The notes under the pieces: model-generated | Told to the model about the DNA's origin: nothing | The model's input: only the letters and a program-made list of their open reading frames with translations | Database searches by the model: none | Program-made: the position numbers and the translations under genes | Assembly: GCF_900964775.1 (NCBI RefSeq) | Contig: NC_041806.1 | Location: 23,245,488-23,309,487 of the forward strand | Origin: Scleropages formosus | Lineage: Eukaryota > Chordata > Actinopteri > Osteoglossiformes > Osteoglossidae | DNA: 64,000 nucleotides | Direction of reading: 5' to 3' | In this document: positions 23,366 through 34,352 of the stretch, piece after piece | Layout: every line of letters begins with the position of its first letter | Position numbering within the stretch: the first letter of the stretch is position 1

Positions 23366-24508
23366 TCACATAAGAGCAACTACTTTTTCACACAAAATAT
23401 GCATTTTGTTTTCCAATTCATGACTCTGGGGATTCGCCCTGAGGAAGGCTGTGAAGATCACTGCCATGTCGGAGGGACGGAACCTGCTGCCCACCATGAG
23501 TCCGCTCAGCTCTCGACACATGGCTGGTGGCAGCCAGTCCTGAGGGCTCTCAATGCTGCACGTCTCTATAGCACCGCTCTTGACGCCCACGGTGAGGTTC
23601 ACCTTTGTGTCACATGCCTCACATTGAACCTCAAAGGAGGTATCGAGAGAGAACGCGGGGGTCTTTCCGAAGACCCAGTCCCACGCCTGCAGTTCCTGCG
23701 TGATTCTGCGGATGCCCGGATGAGAGAGTTCATCCGTGGGGTCCACCACGACCGCGGGTGCGCTCAGCCCAAAGTCAGCGTAATACTGGGAGGCCACCGC
23801 TTCCATCACAGCATCGCAGTTCAGAGTGGGGTCCTCGTCCCGCAGGTTTCTCACGGGAGCGGCCACGCTGGGGGTGGCGTTGCTCCTGATGCCCGCCGCG
23901 CATGCGCTCCGGAGCGTGGCGGAGAGGAGCGCGCGGTCGGCCGAGCACAGCAGCGTGCAGTGGTGGTACGCGCCTGTCCTGCCCAGCTTGGCGGCCGTGC
24001 CGGAAATTTTAAACTGCTTGTTAAGCAGGATGTCGAAGCGCTCGGTGGCGTGCACGTCCAGGTTCGGGCTGAGCTGGCGGAGCGCCCTCGTCACGATGCG
24101 CAGGTTGCGCTGCCGGTCGTAGCGCTTCCTGGAGCTGAAGAAGGTCAGGTTAACGTTGCCCAGGTCGTGGAAGACGGTGCCGCCGCCGCTGCGTCGCCTC
24201 GCCACCGGGATGCCGCGCTCCCTCGCCAGCGGTACGTTGCACTCCTGCCACGGGTTCTGGTGCCTGCCGATGACGACGGCCGGCCTGTTCCTACACATGA
24301 AGAGGATGCTCCGCTTCTCTACATCCACGTGGGCGTGGATCCAGTCCTCGAAGGCCAGATTCTGGAAAATGTCGCAGGAGGCGGACTTGAGAACTACTCC
24401 AGGTCTACAGTGCTCCGCCAAGAACGCTGAGAAAGTACTCTGCGCTCGGACTAACTGTAAACACGTCCGAGTTTTTACACACAAGGGCCCGCAAGTCCTC
24501 AATAGCAT
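23366..24508 (-). CDS. lipt1: Lipoyltransferase 1, mitochondrial
   Basis: Transfers lipoyl groups to the E2 subunits of mitochondrial 2-oxoacid dehydrogenases. The single coding exon encodes 380 residues (human 373). An open frame extends 29 codons upstream to 24595, but the ATG at 24508 was chosen because it begins an arginine-containing, acid-free presequence (MLLRTCGPLCVKTRTC) typical of mitochondrial import. The lipoate ligase-fold motifs are VVIGRHQNPWQECN, RRSGGGTVFHDLGN, RFDILLNKQFKISGTAAK with the conserved lysine, and GRTGAYHHCTLL. Human LIPT1 likewise has its coding sequence in one exon. The gene is GC-rich relative to the flanks. It faces TSGA10 head to head across 2.4 kb. Confidence 0.97.
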   Translation of the reverse strand: MLLRTCGPLCVKTRTCLQLVRAQSTFSAFLAEHCRPGVVLKSASCDIFQNLAFEDWIHAHVDVEKRSILFMCRNRPAVVIGRHQNPWQECNVPLARERGIPVARRRSGGGTVFHDLGNVNLTFFSSRKRYDRQRNLRIVTRALRQLSPNLDVHATERFDILLNKQFKISGTAAKLGRTGAYHHCTLLCSADRALLSATLRSACAAGIRSNATPSVAAPVRNLRDEDPTLNCDAVMEAVASQYYADFGLSAPAVVVDPTDELSHPGIRRITQELQAWDWVFGKTPAFSLDTSFEVQCEACDTKVNLTVGVKSGAIETCSIESPQDWLPPAMCRELSGLMVGSRFRPSDMAVIFTAFLRANPQSHELENKMHILCEKVVALM

Positions 24509-25180
24509 CGTACAATAAAGTCCGCCAATGCGGTCCAATGAATGAGAACTTTCGGAGAAGGAGAAACGCTGACTGTTTTCCACTTCCGGTGTCAAAGAGC
24601 TCGTTCTCTTCGGAAAAGTGTGTTTGTGGCGCCACCCGGCGCCTGGCGGCCGAACTTCAATTTGCTTATACTGCCTTCCACTTGCTTACATTCAAAGGAC
24701 CCAGTTATGCGGCTTTTGAAACTAAAAATACTCCCGTGTTTACCGCACTCACGCTGTCCAATTAGGGTTACATAGCCGAAGTATCGTAGGGACAATATGG
24801 TCCCTATTTATTTGGGCCTTTGTTCTTCGCACAAAATACACTTGGACAATGTTATTTATTCACTGTTTAATTCGTCTAAAATTTATCTAAAGCGATTTCA
24901 TTCATTCATACAACAGGTTATTTTAATGATCTTATTGTGCATCATAAGTGCCACGAGAGGTCTCCCAGGGAGGAATACAGACTTCGCGGCTTTTTGGGCT
25001 CCTCGGTTCAACTTAAAGCTATCAGTAAATGTCACATTCTACTACAAATGTATATATCCAAGGCAACGGTCGCAAGAGAGAGAGAGAAGAATCTCGCATC
25101 TGATTGGCTTTAATCCTAGACGGGATTTGGTGACGTCATGTTTTCTTGCGATGATTCGAAAACGCGATTGGCCAATACGT
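24509..25180. promoter_or_regulatory. LIPT1 5' region and putative bidirectional regulatory segment
   Basis: Next to LIPT1 lies ccacttccggtg (24580-24591), an ETS/GABP-type site common in promoters of mitochondrial genes. Further away is a full CRE, TGACGTCA (25131-25138), flanked by three CCAAT-box (NF-Y) motifs: ATTGG at 25103-25107, and ATTGG and CCAAT adjoining at 25167-25176. The spacing of two CCAAT elements around a CRE is promoter-like. It could serve TSGA10, whose start codon is 1.7 kb away, via an untranslated first exon. No transcription start is proven. Confidence 0.45.
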
Positions 25181-25892
25181 TAAATCCCCAGGAGGAAATC
25201 TGTTCAGCGCGCTGTCACATTTAGCGGTGTGAAGTGACACGGTTTTGCCATTGCTAGGTGTGCTGTTTGCTTTTTTGCGTTAATAATCCAGATGTAAATT
25301 CAGGTTCTTTACATCGGAAAAGCCAGCTGTCGTTGAGTTTTGTGACACTTACTTACAAATGAATTAGAGCTCAGATGTACTACTAGTAGTAGTAGTGCCA
25401 GGGCAGTTCTGCAGAGCTCTCTCTCTCTGTATGGCTGTACGGCACAGAGGCTGTGACCTGTGTGTGAGCATAACCATAACTGAACTGCTCTGAGCAAAGA
25501 AAATGATCTGTTGTGTTTGACTTGACAGCGTGGGGGGTGAATGCAGTGGAGGAAAGGGGGTTGGTTGCTATGCCGACGTGCAGTGTTTGGCAGGCAGGGG
25601 CGCCTGAACACAGCGAGGTGGAGGCATGTGATAAATCACACACTCCTTAAAGTAAGTGTATGTACGAATTGTGGCTGAGGTGTTGGCGGTTAGTGACATA
25701 CAAAATCCCATTTAAAAAAAAAAAAAACCCTCTGTAAACAAACATTTCTTTTGGGACCTCGGACACATGATGAGTAGAATAGAACACACGGGTAAGTTTG
25801 CACCATATGATCAAAAGCCGGGTGAATCCTTTCTGAATCGGAATGTTAAACCATTACATTTCCTGCTTCTTTTTGTCCTGTCATATAGTGCA

Positions 25893-25943
<51 letters not shown>

Positions 25944-26870
25944 CTTGTCCAGTAGGTCTCTCGAGGTTTCTGCGCCCTTGGGGACTGTCAGGGTGACTGA
26001 TGCATCAGGTGCAGGAGCACTAACCCCCTACACCTTTTCTTGCCCCTTCGTTTTCCTCTGCATTGGGGGTAGTTAACTGATGCATCTTAAATCGAAGGAT
26101 CCAGTCCAAACCTCCAGAAGATCTGCAGTTACGAGTGAGCAGAGCATCATTGCCTTTCTTAAGGACACCACAGCCTAGCTGAAATTTTTTTAAAAACAAA
26201 ACTATTGTGTAGTGTCTAATTTGTCTACTTTTTGCATTTGTGCCTGCGTTTTAAATCCTTAATAAAAAAAAGACAGAAAATTCATAAATAAGACTGATTC
26301 TTTCGCCAATAGAAACTAAACAGTTGAAGTGAAACTGTCATTCACATTAGAATAAGTCTTCCATGGGGGTCACTGGTAGTGTTACATCAAGAGACAAGGC
26401 CCCCATTGCTCTCTCTTCTCACCTGTATGACAGCTTGGACCAACTTGGAACACCCACTGAGTCAGACGTGCTCCGCTGCTGAGCAGAACCAAGATCTTCA
26501 AGGCAAACAACAATAGCTGCATCCTGAAAGGGGTGAGTAGAAAAACTGTAACCAGACAGGTGTGTTCCTTTGGTTTTGCAACCTTTTCGTTTGACCATCA
26601 GCTGCAGTTTTGCCAGCAGTAGCATGTAAAGAAAGCTATAGATTTGTTTAGACTACGCTGGAGAAGCTACACGCTGCTATGTATTTGGGTAAGAGCGTTG
26701 TGGTATGGGCAGCTAATATTACTGCAATAATCGGAAATTGAGGTATGTATCTAAGAGAAATAAAACTCCTGAAGAAAGCACACATTAATGCAGCGTAATC
26801 AGGCTCCGGAAGCACTTGGTACGGTGTTTTTGACCGTACTCTCGGACAGACTGTTCAGAGGCTGTGAAGA
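25181..26870. other. LIPT1-TSGA10 interval, right part
   Basis: No coding exon is recognised. It holds a short (agt)n run near 25380, a poly-A tract near 25713 and the (TG)n at 25897-25941. TSGA10 5' UTR exon(s) probably lie here; the segment just before 26871 continues into its first coding exon. Confidence 0.5.
25897..25941. repeat. (TG)n microsatellite
   Basis: About 22 uninterrupted TG units. Unlike most TG tracts in the window, it is not attached to a recognisable SINE family B copy. Confidence 0.95.
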
Positions 26871-29800
26871 ATGCAGAGGACCCGGCGCTCCTGTAGCCCC
26901 ACCAGGGCACCCTCCACTGGCCGCAGCCCTGCTAGGGCACCCCCGGTCAAGGTAAAGCTGGTACATCTTTACTACTTCTCCTGTTTTTCACAGCTGTAAG
27001 TTACTGTGTACCATAAACTATGGACCAACCCTGGTGATATGCCTTTCTCCAACTTTGTGTTTCCTGTTGGCATACAGGGGGGCAGCTATAACTCAGAGCT
27101 AATGCGAATCCTAAGGGAGAGGGATGAGATGCAGGCCATGCTGGACAGGTATGAGCGACACCTGTCGGAGGTCCAGGCCAACATCAAAGTCCTTAGTACT
27201 GAAAGGGACAAGATCAGTATGCAGTATCAACAAGTGAGCACCCGAAATAGAGGCATTGAAATGAGCTCTTCCACCTGTAACATGATCACTATGACCATCA
27301 CCCTCAGTAGGCCAAATCCACATCCCGGTCACTTCCTCTTCGCATCATCCCCCCAGGCCCAGGAGGAAATTGTACAGCTCCGCCGGGAGATGATGAAATC
27401 AAAACTGCCACGCTCACCGAAGATCAACATGACAGTCCAGACCATCTTGAAGCGTTTGGAGGCAGAACGGGACAAATTAGAGGCTGACCTAAGGCGCATG
27501 ACCACAGAAAGGGACAGCCTAAGGGAGCAGCTGAAGGTAGATAGTCCTTCCCTCAGACCACATCATAATCTAGTAATAAGATACCTCGGTATGGTGTAGA
27601 TAGTATAGCTAAGCTTTACAATCTGACATTGAAACGTGTGTTTTTGCGACTCAGATGGAACATTTTCCAAGTACGTAAATTGTGTGAGATCATGGAAGGT
27701 ATCTTGTCTGAGCATCTCTGGGGAAGGCTTCTAATGAGCAAATTCATAGACTTCAAATTCCCAGGTGAAGAGGGCGATGTGTTTTCATTGCATGCTGCAA
27801 GCCATTCTCTGAGTGTGATGGTTCTCTGTGCTTCCTTCGCAGATATCTCAGGAGACAGCCATTAGCAATCGAGCACACCTGGAGCAGAGAGTGGAGGACC
27901 TGCAGACCACCATTCTCACAGTGAGACTCGCCCTGTGTTGGGGCAGATTGCCAGTGGACATGCATCAAAGAGGGCTGTGGTCAGTTTTATAGGCATGTCG
28001 ATAATCAGATCCCTCTCAGCTGCAATGATTCATATGGGTCTGGACATGTTCCATAGCTAGAGCAGGAACGTGGTGAGCAGAAGAGCAGGCAGACCTGGAT
28101 GAAGGAGGCTGTTACAAGGCTGGAGGAGGAGGTTCACAATTGGAGCTCCAAGATGGCTGTCACTGAGGAAGAGCTGAGCAAGGCCAAGACAGAGTGTAGC
28201 ATACTGAGGCAAGATGGTGACACTGACATTTATTACAGATTGGAAAAGCTGTTTGCTAGCATGGGAAAAAATTGTTCCCCATACTTTTAAGAACAGGTTT
28301 GAATATGAGTTCTATAAAATGTTTCGGAAACTGGTCTCACGTAATGAATTTTTGGTGTGATATGCAGCATGCTGTCTGATTGTTCTGTTCTTCTCCTCTG
28401 CTGTTGTCCACAGGTTGTCCAACAGCCAGGTGGAGAATGCTCTGAGTGAGAGCCAGCGCAAGCTCACCTCCAAGATCGCTGAGCTGCAGAGCACCCAGGA
28501 GAGAAACAAGCAGATGGATAAGAAGAACGGTTAGGATCATTAATACATGGCCCAGCTTGTTCTTCGCTGTGTATTAGATTCACTGCCGTAGTGGAGCTGT
28601 GGTTTGTTTGGGAATTTGTGTGTCTGTTTCAGTCAGAGAGACAGATGCTTTCTTTGACTATCACTAACTCTATGGCAGCAGGATGTCACATGTCTGTTGT
28701 GGAATTCAGTAAGTTCCACCTTCTTCTGCAGGAGTCTGGGTCACAACACCAGTATGTCAGACTCATTTTCTACCAGCTCATTGACATTTGTGGGTTTGTG
28801 TGTTTAGAGTCATTAAAGCAGATGCTCACAGGCCTCAGGGAGGAGGTCAGTACTCTGCAAATCACACTCGGTGAGCTGGACCAGCGTAGAGACACTCTGC
28901 AGGAGCAGCTGGAGGTCAAGAATACCCTGCTCACCACAGCCAATGAGCAGCTAGAGAACAAGGTGGATTGTGCTCTTCTCAACCTTTTATGCAGACGCAA
29001 GGCCATTATGCCCTGCGATGCCTCATACTTTAGTGGGGCAGATTGTCTACTCAACTGTTCATTAAAACCGCTTCTCGATGGGCCCAATACAGGATCTGTC
29101 TGACATCTTCAAATTATACAGTTGCGAGAAAACGTTTGTGAGCTTCTCAACATTATTTGGGTTTCTGTTTGAATGTTTCCTAAAATGTGATCTGATCTTC
29201 ATCTAAATCATAATAAATATCGTTTAACAAATAACATACACAGCATTTTACATTGCCATCTCTTTATTGAATAAATGAACAGTCAAGGTCATTGGAAGAT
29301 GTATGTGAATCTTTGTATTTAATAACTGGTAGAACCTCTTTTACTGGGAAAAGCTTCAATCAGATGCTTTATTTAACTGATGATCAGACTTGTGCAGCAG
29401 TTAGGAAGTATTTTAGTCATTTCTCTACACAAAACAGTTCAATTTGTATATTTTTGGGATTTCTTGGATCAGTGGCCTGATTCAGGTCACAGAAAAGCAT
29501 TTTAATAAGCCTGAGACCAGGACTCTGAAATACAGCATTTCTTTTTAAGCCACTCTGTTGATTACTTCTCTGTTTTGAATCATTGTCACATGACCCAACT
29601 CCTTTTGAATTTTAGGTCACATACAGATGGTGTAGAGCTTCCTGATATGACACTGTATTTTTTTGGTCCTTCAGTGATTGCAAGCCATTCAGGTCCGATG
29701 CAGCAAAGCAGCCCCACAGCATTATACTCCTGCCACCAATGGATGCAGAACATTGTTTTAGTGGTACCGTTGAACATTTAGGGTGTCTTTACCAAACAAG

Positions 29801-32800
29801 ACACACAGTAATTTCTTTTTTGAAGGCAGGGGTTTTCTACGTGAAAACCTCCCATGAATACCACTCTCGTTCAGAGCTTATCTTATGGTAGACTTATGAA
29901 CACAGAGGTTGTCAAGCGCGAGAAATGCCTGTAGATCCTGAGTTGTCACCCCAGGGCTTTTTGGTGCTTTTTTTGAGGATTGTATGGTGTGCCTTGCGCT
30001 AGTCTTTATGGGTTTTGCACTACTAGGGATAGTAGCAACAATGGTGATTTTTCTTCCTGTCTGCCTGACTATGGACTGATGGAAGCCTGCGTCTTCAGAA
30101 ATAATTTTTTAACCCTTTCCAGTCTTACGAGCTTCAACAATCTGTCCTCTGAGCTTCTCTGAAATCTCTTTTGATAAGGCCATATTTTACTTTATCAGGA
30201 TTCTGTTTTGAAGAGTAGGTAGGTAAATTGTATTGGTTTTTTATAAAGCAGCCTAGGTGAAACCCACACCTGACTTCACTGGAATATCTGACTCCAAATA
30301 TTCTCTTTTCAAGATGTCATTATCCTAGTGGTTCACATACTTTTTCCATCAATGACTTTGATTGTTCATATCATTTCTTTGGTGATGATATGGTCATGTA
30401 AAATGAGTGTATTTTTAAATAAGATCGCCTGTATTACTATGACTTAAACAATCATCAGATAACATTTCAGGAGCTTTTCATACAGAAATTCAGAAAATTC
30501 CAGAGGGCTGTTTTTCCTCAGAACTTTATTAATGTTATATATAGTTGTATTTGGATGCATAACTGAATATAATGGAATGTGTATACATATTTCTTTTTAC
30601 ATATACTTACACATAGACCACATGTGATGTACAGGGAGATAAATTCTGCTATATTTTTCTCAGGAGAAAACTATGAGAAGTCTACAGGTCTCTGTGGAGG
30701 AGCTGGAGAAGTCAGTAAGGTGAGACCTAATCACTCTGAATACAGCACATGCTGGTGGCAAGAGGACAGCATTTTATTCCTGATCTGTGAATCGATGACC
30801 TCAATGCTGCTCTCTGTCCCAGGAGTATACAGGGGATGCTGAGCGAACGGGAGCATGAGTTAGATGCCACACAGATGAGGCTGAATGAAGTGTGCAAAGA
30901 GCTGACCGCTGCAGTGAAGGCAAAGGAGGCAGCTCTGCGGGAGAACACCCAACTCCAAGCTGACCTGGAAAAATCCCGGCTTGAAAGCCAGGTGGCAACC
31001 CAGACAGGAGTTAGTCCGGTGTTACACTTTGTTTGTATGGCTGTACAAACGGGTTAATTGCAACAGCTGCAAATGGGTATTGAACTGGTAGCCATTTGTG
31101 GCAGTTGGAGATGCTGACCTTCACAAAAGTTCACCCAACACATGTCAGTTTTTCATGCCTTCTTTCTCTGGTTCCGACTGAGGTGTCTGACTAATAGATT
31201 AACTGGAGTCTCTCTAGGCTTTGAAGCGTGAGGCTGACAACTCCATCTTGGAGGCAATGGACCTCAAACGGAAGATCCAGGACTACGTTGCTGACATTTC
31301 CAGAATGGAGGACCTTCTGGCATCCAAGGTAAAACAGGATGTCTTCATTTTCAGGAGCGAAAAAGTTTGACAAATAATTACCCTTTCAGACATAAATATT
31401 TGAAACACCTTTTGCCTCATGTTTGCATATCTTATTTATGTTTGTGAAATTTTTAAAAGAGTAGCACACCTTCGTAACTCACGCAAATGTGGGCTCAGGA
31501 ACGGGAGTGCCGGGAGCTGCAGGAGAGCCGGCGCCGGATGTCCATTCAGGCAGAGAGCTGGGAGGAACAGGCTCGGCAGGCAGAGGGAGTTGCCAGTGAG
31601 ATGCGGCTTGAGCTGCTCACCTCCGAGACTGAGAGGCAGAAGCTCAAGGATAAGGTGGAGGGCTTAGAGGCCAGCCTGCAGGAGGTTAGTAATGTCATTA
31701 CAATGGCCATTATTTTTCCATTGTTTTGCTGCATGTGGTTGCACATGTGTTAATGAAATGACCTCGTGGTGATTGTGTTCATTGATGTGGAGATCCTGCC
31801 ATGGCGTATAACGTTCAAGGTGTTTCAGATTGCCTCAAATTTTGGTGAAAATAGGATTTTCTTACCAGTGTGATATTGAGTGGGTGTTGGGAAGCATCAG
31901 TTGTAGAATAAGTAGACTTGAAGTGTTTACAAGTTCACGTGAACCTCAATTGCAGGCTCTGTCGGCAGAGCGAAGTGCCAATAGCCAGGTGTCACAGCTG
32001 AACCGCAGTTTGCTTCAGGCTGAGGAGGAACTACGGCAGGCCCAGTCAGAGCGCACTGCTGCTCAGAGTGAGCTGGAGAAGACCCGTCAGTTGTGCATCA
32101 AGCTGGATGACAGCAAGGAGTTGGTGTGGAAACTACCTTTGTGTGTGTGTGTCTTTCTTGCCGTTGTTGTTGTACTTGTCTGCAGCTTTTTCATCAGTCT
32201 TGCCTTGACAGGTGTTACAAGAGCTGGACTCCTGCCGCTCGGAGGTGGAGCTGCTGCGGAAACAGCTGGTCACTGAGCGGTTATCGCTGCGAGACCTGGA
32301 GGCCATGCTGATGTCCTTGCGCGAGAAGGAGCACCAGCAGCTCCTCAACTCTCAGGAGAGGCAGACTGAGCTACAGCTATTGAGGGACAAGCTAAGCACA
32401 GCAGAAAACATTGTGTGAGTGGCCCACCTCTCACTACCTAGGTCTTTGCCACAGGTTTCTCTTCCACTATATTTGTATGAAGAACAACAGATATAGCATA
32501 CAATTTCTCAAGAGTACAACAGTACTCCAATCCCCCCCTGGGAAATGATCCCGCAACCTTACGTTCCTTCAGTATGCTTCTACCGATGTTCTCTTCACTG
32601 TACAAAAAAGGTACAGGCATGCTAGCTATTGATGAAATGGCAGTGACTTCTTTCAGACAGTACTCTCTCCCGACCCACGCCTTGCACCCCATCCAGGAGC
32701 TCTCAGAGCAGGGAGGTGGCCCAGATCAGGACACGGTCCGCGCAGCTGGAGGCTGACCTGGAGATGACCAAGAGGCAGCTCTCCACGGAGCGTTTTGAGA

Positions 32801-33421
32801 GGCAAGGCTGCCATTCCATACTTTCTCATTTGTGTGACTTCCCAATCTGTGCACTGTGAATGTTCCTCCATGTTTTGGCCTTTGTTCCAGGAGAACCCAT
32901 TGAACTCAATTTGTCGTCATGCTCAGTGTTGAAGCAGTTGGATTGGTAGGAGAGAGTTATAAAACCTTTGAATGCTACGCCTCTCTATGACCCAAATTTC
33001 TTCCCCCAGCTCAGCGTAACTTTGGTGGTCAATGTAATTGACATGTTATTCCCACTGCTTTGCAAAACTTGTCCTCTGTCCGCTCGTTTCAATAAGCATT
33101 ATCATTGGCAGGGAGCGGGCGGTCCAGGAGCTGCGTCGGCAGGGCCTGTCTACCGCTCTGCGGCCTTCTTCCCCCCTGGCACACCGCTCGCACAGCCCGC
33201 GCACCTCTTGGTCTCCCGAACACACTTACCACGGCCCTTCTGGCCACCTGCTGCCCGAACGCTCCCTGGAGAGGTCAGGTCGATCTCTCCAGCACCTGGG
33301 GCTAAAAAAACCTACCTGTCATTAAAAAGTCTTGTTCATGAACGTTATTCATTTATTTTTGTTTGATGTGTGTGCGATTTTCTCCAACAGGAGCGTAATA
33401 CTCAGGGACCCGTATGACTGA
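26871..33421 (+). CDS. tsga10: Testis-specific gene 10 protein (coiled coil)
   Basis: Sixteen coding exons: 26871-26951, 27078-27233, 27357-27536, 27843-27920, 28057-28208, 28414-28529, 28808-28962, 30664-30719, 30823-30991, 31218-31328, 31499-31684, 31956-32123, 32212-32414, 32697-32801, 33112-33273, 33391-33421. All phases join to 702 residues (human 698). The short basic head (MQRTRRSCSPTRAPSTGRSP) resembles the human MMRSRSKSPRRPSP start. Nearly all the rest is heptad coiled coil; landmarks are YERHLSEVQANIKVL, LRRMTTERDSLREQLK, TRQLCIKLDDSKEL, QLEADLEMTKRQLSTERFER and RAVQELRRQ. In mammals it acts in the sperm tail sheath and at centrosomes. Introns 5 and 14 use GC donors (28209, 32802). 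About 16 residues present in human after SKEL are absent at the exon 12/13 junction. A Tc1-like relic fills intron 7. Confidence 0.95.
29110..30440 (-). mobile_element. Degenerate Tc1/mariner-like DNA transposon (TSGA10 intron 7)
   Basis: The minus strand of 29698-29736 encodes GGRSIMLWGCFAA, the conserved core of Tc1 transposases. The left border carries gttgcgagaaaacgtttgtg, and near 30332 the right part has gttcacatactttttccatc, a diverged reverse counterpart, so these are probably inverted ends. No long transposase frame remains, so this is an old dead copy. Exact ends are uncertain. Confidence 0.7.
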
Positions 33422-34079
33422 ACCCAGTAGAAGGCGCTGGACTACTACCATCTCCAGTGGGATAATGTCAGCCTTCCTCATCAAAACTTCATAAATTCTC
33501 AGAGGACTCTCTGAATGTAGACTCTCATAGCGGTAGATCACTGATTGTTTGTTCAAGCACATGATAACAATGTAAATGTGGTTTTACAGTATTTGCCTAT
33601 GTATACCCCTTTATCTTTATGAAAATCTACAGGACTGCTGTGGTACAGTAAGTATGTTTAATGACTACAATCATTTAGTTTCCCCCAAAGTGTGTTTTTG
33701 GCATTCTGATTTATATTTTTGTATTAGCAACACTTTTTATTCAATTAAAAGTAATCAAAAAATGTCTGAGTCACATTATCTTTCTCATTGTCTTGTTGCA
33801 CTACAGCTAAAATTGTACAGAAAACTAACAAAGGGTTGTTTGCTAGTGGGGTTTTATTGTCCAGAGCAAATAATACATTTTTTCACTTTTCTATATTATA
33901 TCCAGTTAAGATGGACTTCTTCAAGGACTAACCTAACGATATCACTTCCTTGTGTTTTTCTAGTTTTAATTAACATTTTTAAGTATGACTTTGTCCAAGG
34001 GGCCTTATCGTCTTATAGTGTGAGATATCGAACTTCACAATGATTTACACATTTGAACAGTTGGATGTTCTTTCGAACG
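33422..34079 (+). other. TSGA10 3' UTR and flank
   Basis: AT-rich sequence after the TSGA10 stop. An ATTAAA at 33744-33749 is a candidate poly(A) signal. No further coding exon is recognised. Confidence 0.45.
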
Positions 34080-34352
34080 GAGGCGGTAACAACTCTGTCC
34101 ACTGCACTAACTGCCACACTCGGTTATTACGGAAGTGGCAGCACTTTATCCGCGGGGCCTCCGTTAGCTCGGCTTTTGGCACGAGCACCGCTGCGATCCC
34201 ATTGGCTACTAACCGCCGTTAAACCGAGGCGACATCTCGCGTCGCGCGGAGAGGTGGCAGCGCTCGGTCTCGCGCCCAGTCAGAGCGGCGGTGAGCGCGC
34301 GCTCCTCGGAGTGCTGGGTTCCTCAGAGCAGCGCCGTGAACGAGCCGCGAAG
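34080..34352 (+). promoter_or_regulatory. CpG-rich segment: likely CRACDL promoter and untranslated exon 1
   Basis: A sharp rise in CpG density in an AT-rich setting. It contains an ETS-like acggaagtgg (34129-34138) and an inverted CCAAT box (ccattggct, about 34199-34207). It ends with a strong splice donor, CGAAG then GTAAGG at 34353. Its place between TSGA10 and the coding exons of CRACDL, on the same strand, fits a non-coding first exon. cDNA evidence would be needed for certainty. Confidence 0.45.

Noticed and set aside
23348-24430. 360-codon plus-strand frame
   Set aside because: It is the antisense shadow of the GC-rich, intronless LIPT1 coding sequence, which matches the known protein throughout.
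29586-29781. Two overlapping frames of about 65 codons on opposite strands
   Set aside because: They lie in the Tc1-like relic. The transposase core is in a different frame on the minus strand.
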